From Scheffersomyces stipitis CBS 6054 (lineage: Eukaryota; Ascomycota; Pichiomycetes; Serinales; Debaryomycetaceae): a stretch of 64,000 nt of DNA. Numbering within the stretch: the stretch's first letter is position 1; each line of letters starts with the position of its first letter. Of the stretch, positions 58,894 through 64,000 are shown piece by piece. The position numbers were made by a program, and so were the translations under genes. Location of the stretch: positions 868,001 to 932,000 of the forward strand of contig NC_009048.1 in the NCBI RefSeq assembly GCF_000209165.1, given 5' to 3'. The notes beneath the pieces were generated by a model. That model saw only the letters and a list, made by a program, of their open reading frames with translations. It did not search any database and was not told where the DNA came from.

Positions 58894-61275
58894 ATGAAGT
58901 TCTTTATCGATGATCTTCCCGTGTTGTTCCCGTATCCCCGGATATACCCGGAACAGTATGCGTATATGTGTGATATCAAGAAGACTCTTGATGTAGGAGG
59001 AAATTGTATCCTTGAAATGCCTTCAGGAACTGGTAAGACTGTTTCGTTGTTGTCGCTAACAGTAGCCTATCAGATGCATTACCCGGAGCACCGTAAGATT
59101 GTATATTGTTCGCGTACAATGTCTGAAATCGAGAAAGCGCTAATTGAGTTGCACAAGTTGATGGAGTTCAGATCGACAGAGTTGGGGTATGTAGAAGAAT
59201 TCCGTGGATTGGGACTTACCTCCAGAAAAAACTTATGTGTCCATCCCACAATATCCCAAGAAAGAAAGGGAAATGTAGTTGATGAAAAGTGTCGTAGAAT
59301 CACGAACGGCCAGTTGAAAGAGAGAATCGCGAAAGGGCTTGTTACTCCAGATCAGGAGGTTAACCATGCTGAAGCCAACACCCTCTGTGATATGCACGAG
59401 AACATGAACGACATGGACCAGCACAATTTGATTCCCGCGGGCGTATACTCATTTGACGCGTTGATCAAGTATTGTAAGCAAGAAGGAACTTGTCCTTACT
59501 TCACAGTGAGAAGAATGATTCCCTTCTGTAATATCATTATTTACTCGTATCACTACTTGTTGGATCCCAAGATCGCAGAAAGAGTCTCTAAGGAGCTTTC
59601 TAAAGACAGTATCATCATCTTTGATGAAGCGCACAACATTGATAACGTCTGTATTGAGTCGTTGTCTCTAGACTTAACTGATGATACCTTGAAAAGAGCC
59701 ACCAGAGGAGCCAACAAGTTGGGAGACGCTGTGGACGAAATGAAAGCCCATGATAGTGAAAAGCTCCAGAACGAATACGAGAAGTTGGTAGAGGGCTTGC
59801 GGCAGGCAGAAATTGCGAGAGATGAAGAGCTTTTCATGAGCAACCCAACATTGCCGCAGGATTTGCTCGACGAAGCTATCCCCGGAAACATCCGCAAGGC
59901 TGAACATTTCATCTCGTTCTTGAAGCGGTTTATAGAATATTTGAAAACGAGAATGAAAGTGCTACACGTTATTAGTGAAACTCCCATTAGCTTCCTACAG
60001 CATTTGAAAGAATTAACGTTCATAGATAGGAAACCATTGAGATTCTGTTCTGAGCGGTTATCACTTTTGGTGAGAACGTTGGAATTGTCTGAAATTGAAG
60101 ATTTCCATGCCTTGAAGGATATCGCTACATTTGCTACACTAGTTTCCACATACGATACTGGATTCCAGCTTATCTTGGAACCATTTGAATCAGAAGGGTC
60201 TACGGTGCCTAATCCAATATTGCATTTCATCTGTTTGGATGCATCTATTGCAATCAAACCTGTGTTTGAGCGTTTCTCCTCAGTGATCATCACCTCAGGA
60301 ACCATTTCACCTTTGGACATGTATCCAAAGATGATGAACTTTCAGACTGTGATACAGGAATCTTATACCATGACATTGGCTAGGAGATCATTCTTGCCCA
60401 TGATCGTCACAAAGGGCTCGGATCAAGTGTCCATCTCATCCAGATTTGAAATCCGTAACGATCCATCGGTGGTGAGAAATTATGGGTCACTTTTGATTGA
60501 ATTCTCCAAGATAACACCAGACGGAATGGTGGTTTTCTTCCCCTCGTATCTATACATGGAGTCTATCATTTCTATGTGGCAGACTATGGGTGTTTTAGAT
60601 GAGGTGTGGAAATACAAGCTTATACTCGTAGAAACTCCCGATGCCCAAGAGACATCGTTGGCCTTGGAAACTTATAGAAAGGCCTGTTCTAATGGTAGAG
60701 GTGCCGTCTTGCTTTCTGTTGCTCGTGGGAAGGTATCTGAAGGGATCGATTTTGATCACCATTACGGAAGAACTGTACTAATGATTGGTATTCCATTCCA
60801 GTATACAGAGTCCAGAATCTTGAAAGCACGTTTAGAATTCATGAGAGACCACTTTCAGATCAGAGAAAACGATTTCTTATCTTTCGATGCCATGAGACAT
60901 GCCGCGCAATGTTTGGGAAGAGTCTTGAGAGGAAAAGATGACTACGGTATTATGGTTCTTGCAGATAGAAGATTTTCCAAGAAGAAGAACCAATTGCCTA
61001 AATGGATAGCCCAAGCCTTGAATGACTCCGATACCAATTTGTCTACAGATATGGCGCTTGCCACTGCCAGGAAATTTTTGCGGAGTCTTGCTCAGCCAGC
61101 AAATCCTAAGGATCAAGAAGGTGTTTCTGTGTGGAACATCGAGCAATTGCAACAGTTCCAGCAACAGCAGCAGATGAGAATGGAGGCATTGGGAGTTGCG
61201 AAAGAAAAAGGAAACGGCGATGCTGCCGAAGAGGATTTCATGGATATTGACGATGACGACCTTGACTTGTTATAG
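58894..61275 (+). CDS. RAD3: Rad3/XPD, TFIIH 5'-3' DNA helicase
   Basis: Predicted 793-residue helicase of TFIIH, needed for nucleotide excision repair and transcription initiation. Walker A PSGTGKT (residues 43-49), the iron-sulphur cysteines Cys115, Cys133, Cys165 and Cys200, and DEAH at 244-247 are seen. VYCSRTMSEIEK, VARGKVSEGIDF and QCLGRVLRGKDDYG are helicase motifs. Against S. cerevisiae Rad3 (778) the spacing from the second to the third Fe-S cysteine is nine residues longer (31 versus 22), around KGLVTPDQEVNH. The C-terminus is Gln-rich then acidic. All key residues are intact. Confidence 0.95.
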   Translation: MKFFIDDLPVLFPYPRIYPEQYAYMCDIKKTLDVGGNCILEMPSGTGKTVSLLSLTVAYQMHYPEHRKIVYCSRTMSEIEKALIELHKLMEFRSTELGYVEEFRGLGLTSRKNLCVHPTISQERKGNVVDEKCRRITNGQLKERIAKGLVTPDQEVNHAEANTLCDMHENMNDMDQHNLIPAGVYSFDALIKYCKQEGTCPYFTVRRMIPFCNIIIYSYHYLLDPKIAERVSKELSKDSIIIFDEAHNIDNVCIESLSLDLTDDTLKRATRGANKLGDAVDEMKAHDSEKLQNEYEKLVEGLRQAEIARDEELFMSNPTLPQDLLDEAIPGNIRKAEHFISFLKRFIEYLKTRMKVLHVISETPISFLQHLKELTFIDRKPLRFCSERLSLLVRTLELSEIEDFHALKDIATFATLVSTYDTGFQLILEPFESEGSTVPNPILHFICLDASIAIKPVFERFSSVIITSGTISPLDMYPKMMNFQTVIQESYTMTLARRSFLPMIVTKGSDQVSISSRFEIRNDPSVVRNYGSLLIEFSKITPDGMVVFFPSYLYMESIISMWQTMGVLDEVWKYKLILVETPDAQETSLALETYRKACSNGRGAVLLSVARGKVSEGIDFDHHYGRTVLMIGIPFQYTESRILKARLEFMRDHFQIRENDFLSFDAMRHAAQCLGRVLRGKDDYGIMVLADRRFSKKKNQLPKWIAQALNDSDTNLSTDMALATARKFLRSLAQPANPKDQEGVSVWNIEQLQQFQQQQQMRMEALGVAKEKGNGDAAEEDFMDIDDDDLDLL

Positions 61276-61654
61276 AAAACTTTCCAATACGTACACTATC
61301 TATTATTAATGATTATGAAAATATAAAGTATCCGTAGAAGACACTAATGTTTCACTCCTACAATGTATAGTGCTTAATTGTCACATGAGTTTCTTTGATT
61401 TTCCACCACTTCTTGTTACAGACATTTGAATAGAATAGAAGTAATAATAATCAAAAGAAGATCGATGGGGGACTATTTCAAGAAGTCAATATATAGTAGC
61501 TTTCTCCTTTCTGTTTCATTTTGCAACCTATAATCACGCCGATTCTACTAGGTTTTTATGGCTTGTATACAGGCTATATTTCTCTTTTGTATTACAAGTG
61601 TTGATCTTTAGTTTGTCCTCTCAACTGTAAGTTTGTATATCTAAATGTCTGTCA
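61276..61654. other. Intergenic region RAD3-ARP10
   Basis: Promoter of the actin-related gene, ending in an upstream start codon that overlaps the main start (see next entry). Nothing else seen. Confidence 0.45.
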
Positions 61655-61677
61655 ATGTATCAGCAGTCTGGACCTAA
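61645..61677 (+). promoter_or_regulatory. Overlapping upstream ORF at the ARP10-like start
   Basis: ATG at 61645 opens a 10-codon frame (MSVNVSAVWT) that ends at TAA 61675-61677, past the main ATG at 61655 and in another frame. If transcripts include it, scanning ribosomes must leak past this ATG (AAATG context), which would lower expression. Confidence 0.45.
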
Positions 61678-62890
61678 TGAGTATTCGGTAGTGATAGTAT
61701 CTTTGGAAGAACGTTCTGTAAGCGTCGAACGAGCGGGAGTTGTTTCTCCAATCACAGTCCGTTGGACGAATAGCAACCGTACAAATTCATCGGTGTTGCA
61801 ATTTCCTTCATTTTTGGAGTTGTCGGATGCCTCACTCAATAAAGAGGAGACTGAAGAACTTCTTAGAAATACCTTGGAAACGAAGCACAGTAAACTTGCA
61901 GAAATTTACACTTCGGAATTGTTCCGTTGGTGCGATTTCAATCGTAGAGGAGGTATCAATGAAGTCGAAGAAAGGCTAATCCATTCATTGCTTGTTGATG
62001 TTTGTATAGAACAATTGGGGGTTTCTCCTCGCGAATGCAAAGTTGTATTTATAGACGATGGATTTTCAGAAGTTTTCAAATTCCAAATGATCGATATTTT
62101 GCTTTCAAAGCTAAAGTTCAGATCGGTTATAGTACAGGCCCTGCCAGTTTTGGCGATTATAGGCTCAAATCGTGATAGTGGAATTGTGGTCGATATTGGA
62201 TGGAGCAATTGTAGAATTGTGCCAGTCATAGATCTTCGAGACCTCACTGTTAATGGACGGTACCAATACCCCCGAAAATGGAATGGTCTAACGCTTCATT
62301 ATACTATTGTTGAGAAGCTAATAGAGCTTGATGACAGAATGGTAAATGAGAAATTGCTATCAAGAAACGATTTATTTGATATAATCGCGAATTTTATTGA
62401 GAAATACATCTATGTCAGACCCATTGAGGCCCAGCCTCGAATTTTGGCAGAATCATTTGAGATTGTGGAAGGTGTCTTTCTACCCAACAAGTGGAGATAC
62501 GAGATCATAGAAGAGATGTTTTTTGGAAAGGAGTTGATTTCTCAGCAGATTTCTTCGCTTGTTAAGAGCGCGCATATTGACAACAGAAAAGTCTTGCTAA
62601 AGAATATTATACTTAAAGGGGTAATAGCGGAGATAGCAGGATTCAAGACCAGGTTGATTCAGGAATTGAACAAAGAAGTAAATGGTACTGCTTGCGGAAA
62701 AGTCACGCTTGGTTCGTGGAGTGGATGTTCCACATATGTCTCAAGTGTGTTGTCAAAACAAGACAAAGCTTCTTGGAAACATTTGGAGATCACCAGGGAA
62801 GCTTTTGCAGGTGTCTCTGGTCCAAATGGCTACAGGCTTACAGGCTTGTTAGGTAGCAGAAATGGTAATATAGTGAACATTGATATATAG
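61655..62890 (+). CDS. ARP10: Actin-related protein, Arp10-like (dynactin pointed end)
   Basis: Predicted 411-residue actin-fold protein, divergent from actin. VSLEERSVSVERAGV resembles the first nucleotide-binding strand, and SRECKVVFIDDGFSE with VVDIGWSNCRIVPVI resembles the second phosphate-binding loop. VTLGSWSGCSTYVSSVLSKQDKASWKHLEITREAF near the C-terminus is the typical actin-type ending (S-W-x-G-x-S...W). Arp10 caps the pointed end of the dynactin Arp1 filament, and its sequences diverge strongly between yeasts. Arp9 of the RSC/SWI-SNF complexes is the main alternative. It is convergent with the next gene, with 11 bp between the stop codons. Confidence 0.6.
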   Translation: MYQQSGPNEYSVVIVSLEERSVSVERAGVVSPITVRWTNSNRTNSSVLQFPSFLELSDASLNKEETEELLRNTLETKHSKLAEIYTSELFRWCDFNRRGGINEVEERLIHSLLVDVCIEQLGVSPRECKVVFIDDGFSEVFKFQMIDILLSKLKFRSVIVQALPVLAIIGSNRDSGIVVDIGWSNCRIVPVIDLRDLTVNGRYQYPRKWNGLTLHYTIVEKLIELDDRMVNEKLLSRNDLFDIIANFIEKYIYVRPIEAQPRILAESFEIVEGVFLPNKWRYEIIEEMFFGKELISQQISSLVKSAHIDNRKVLLKNIILKGVIAEIAGFKTRLIQELNKEVNGTACGKVTLGSWSGCSTYVSSVLSKQDKASWKHLEITREAFAGVSGPNGYRLTGLLGSRNGNIVNIDI

Positions 62891-62901
62891 TATAGATACT
62901 C

Positions 62902-63849
62902 TCACATGTAAATGAAGACATAGACGTCGTCCAAGTCCACTTCATGATTCTTTCCAATTGAAGGCACCGAGTGGTCTCGGATTGTATATTTTGCCCAAGG
63001 ATACATTTCGTAATAGTCTTCGGTTGAAAAGTGAAAAAAAGACATAAATCCTGTTACAAATTGTTTCCAGAAGTCTTTCTTCATGTTTCCACTTGGGCTG
63101 AGGTTCTCCATTTCGAACTCAAGAATATGTAACAACGCTTGCTCCTCATGCAATGCATTTGCTCTCTCGCATAGTGGAGCAGCAAAGCAATGATCATCCG
63201 CAAAACTGAAGGACAGACTGAGTTTTTTATAATCCAAAGGTGTTCTGTCTTTGGACAATTCTCTTCTCATTTGAGGCTGGATTTGGACAGATACTACTGG
63301 CGGGATTCTCTCCAGCAATAAAGTGGGATAGTACTTGGTAGGTAAGCTGTCTATGGCAGTATGAGTTTGAAAAAGAGATTTGGGGACCACAATTGAATTG
63401 TTTGAAGTCGGAGGTACAATTTCTTGCTGGAGAACAAGCGAAGCCTCGTAGTACACTTCGTCTGTAGTAGAAGAAGTTCCGTACTCCTGCTGTGTGTTTG
63501 CCTTTTCCGGAAGGGGGAACCTGGGCGGCTTCTTAATTTCGATATCGTAGTTTGCTTGTTCCAATGAGATGCTCGAGTTGTTGCTGGTGATAGTAGCATT
63601 CTTCACTGTTGATAACAAAGCCGATGAATCGAAAGAAGCATTATTCTCGAGTGAGTTTGGATTGATCTGAATCAATGATTGACGAAGAAGAGAACCAGGT
63701 TTACTAACAAACATCAGTGGTCGTTTGCCGAACAGCAGCAACTCTATGGACTGATTTTCGTCGTCATATGATTGTCGGTGAGACGCCGTCTTCGACTGTT
63801 CTATGTTGGAACTCGAACCAATGCTGAAACCAACCAAGCGGGAAGACAT
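62902..63849 (-). CDS. Unrecognised 315-residue protein
   Basis: Continuous ATG-started frame with good coding composition. The N-terminal half is Ser/Asn/Gln-rich (disordered). A more globular C-terminal half follows from about residue 170 (SLPTKYYPTLLLERIPPVVSV), with LSFSFADDHCFAAPLCERANALHEEQALLHILEFEMENL. It ends in an aromatic, acidic stretch (FWKQFVTGFMSFFHFSTEDYYEMYPWAKYTI...DVYVFIYM). No membrane segment, signal or known motif is seen. The GKRPLMFV phrase does not form a P-loop. It is tail-to-tail with the ARP10-like gene. Confidence 0.7.
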   Translation of the reverse strand: MSSRLVGFSIGSSSNIEQSKTASHRQSYDDENQSIELLLFGKRPLMFVSKPGSLLRQSLIQINPNSLENNASFDSSALLSTVKNATITSNNSSISLEQANYDIEIKKPPRFPLPEKANTQQEYGTSSTTDEVYYEASLVLQQEIVPPTSNNSIVVPKSLFQTHTAIDSLPTKYYPTLLLERIPPVVSVQIQPQMRRELSKDRTPLDYKKLSLSFSFADDHCFAAPLCERANALHEEQALLHILEFEMENLSPSGNMKKDFWKQFVTGFMSFFHFSTEDYYEMYPWAKYTIRDHSVPSIGKNHEVDLDDVYVFIYM

Positions 63850-64000
63850 TGAGGAATGAAATGGAGAAAAGGTCGGCAGTTGAATTAAATCAAATAAGTT
63901 TTACAAGAATAAGGGAGATGCACTTGTGAGAGGTTGGAAAAGAATAAATGTCTAGACGCTGTCTTGGTGCATACTCTCGCTTGGGCCTCGCTGAAATATT
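63850..64000. other. Upstream edge of the window
   Basis: Promoter side of the unrecognised minus-strand gene, cut by the window end. Nothing else can be supported. Confidence 0.4.

Overview
The window is nuclear DNA of an ascomycete yeast of the CUG-Ser clade, most likely Scheffersomyces (Pichia) stipitis or a very close relative. Reasons: compact, nearly intron-free genes; yeast-type protein families (TEL2, RAD3, LEO1, ADK2, AVT1, FEX1, BIO4); a sugar transporter at 37585-39219 that reads like the S. stipitis HXT2.x group; a Tca2-like LTR retrotransposon with a half-tRNA primer site; and CTG codons that make better sense as serine than leucine (for example the lone CTG at 674-676 inside a tract that otherwise encodes only Asp, Ser and Asn). 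CTG residues in these proteins should be read as Ser. Several reading frames begin at non-ATG codons; I moved those starts to the first credible ATG.

Left part (1-16 kb): a small GPI-type wall protein; two paralogous DEDD exonuclease-fold proteins of the Gfd2/YDR514C type flanking TEL2; an AVT1-type vacuolar amino-acid transporter; a PaiB-like FMN-binding protein; a PABPN1-like RNA-binding protein; and a long FAS1 (fasciclin) membrane protein. From 16.9 to 22.6 kb lie a FEX1 fluoride exporter, a ferric-reductase-family flavocytochrome and an atypical SDR.

Middle (22.6-39.2 kb): gene-poor and repeat-rich. It holds two sugar transporters (a Gxs1/Hgt-type symporter and an HXT2-type carrier) separated by degraded sequence and a complete, apparently young Ty1/copia-class element (31036-37165) with identical-looking 285-bp LTRs, a 5-bp target duplication (AGAGG), a primer site matching the tRNA-Arg(UCU) anticodon arm, and gag and pol in one frame separated by a single TAA. 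The element sits about 0.4 kb upstream of the HXT2-type gene.

Right part (39.2-64 kb): BIO4, a presequence-less Mn-superoxide dismutase, then a head-to-head pair of a second ferric-reductase-like gene and a triple-CFEM GPI protein, which together look like a haem/iron acquisition module. A perfect GATA-type iron-regulator motif lies between them, and the only other copy I found lies upstream of the first reductase gene. After a 3.8-kb gene-free stretch come a SAC7/BAG7-type RhoGAP, LEO1, ADK2, RAD3, an ARP10-like actin-related protein and an unrecognised 315-residue protein.

I found no convincing tRNA, rRNA, snRNA or spliced gene. All family calls are from reading motifs, without database searches.
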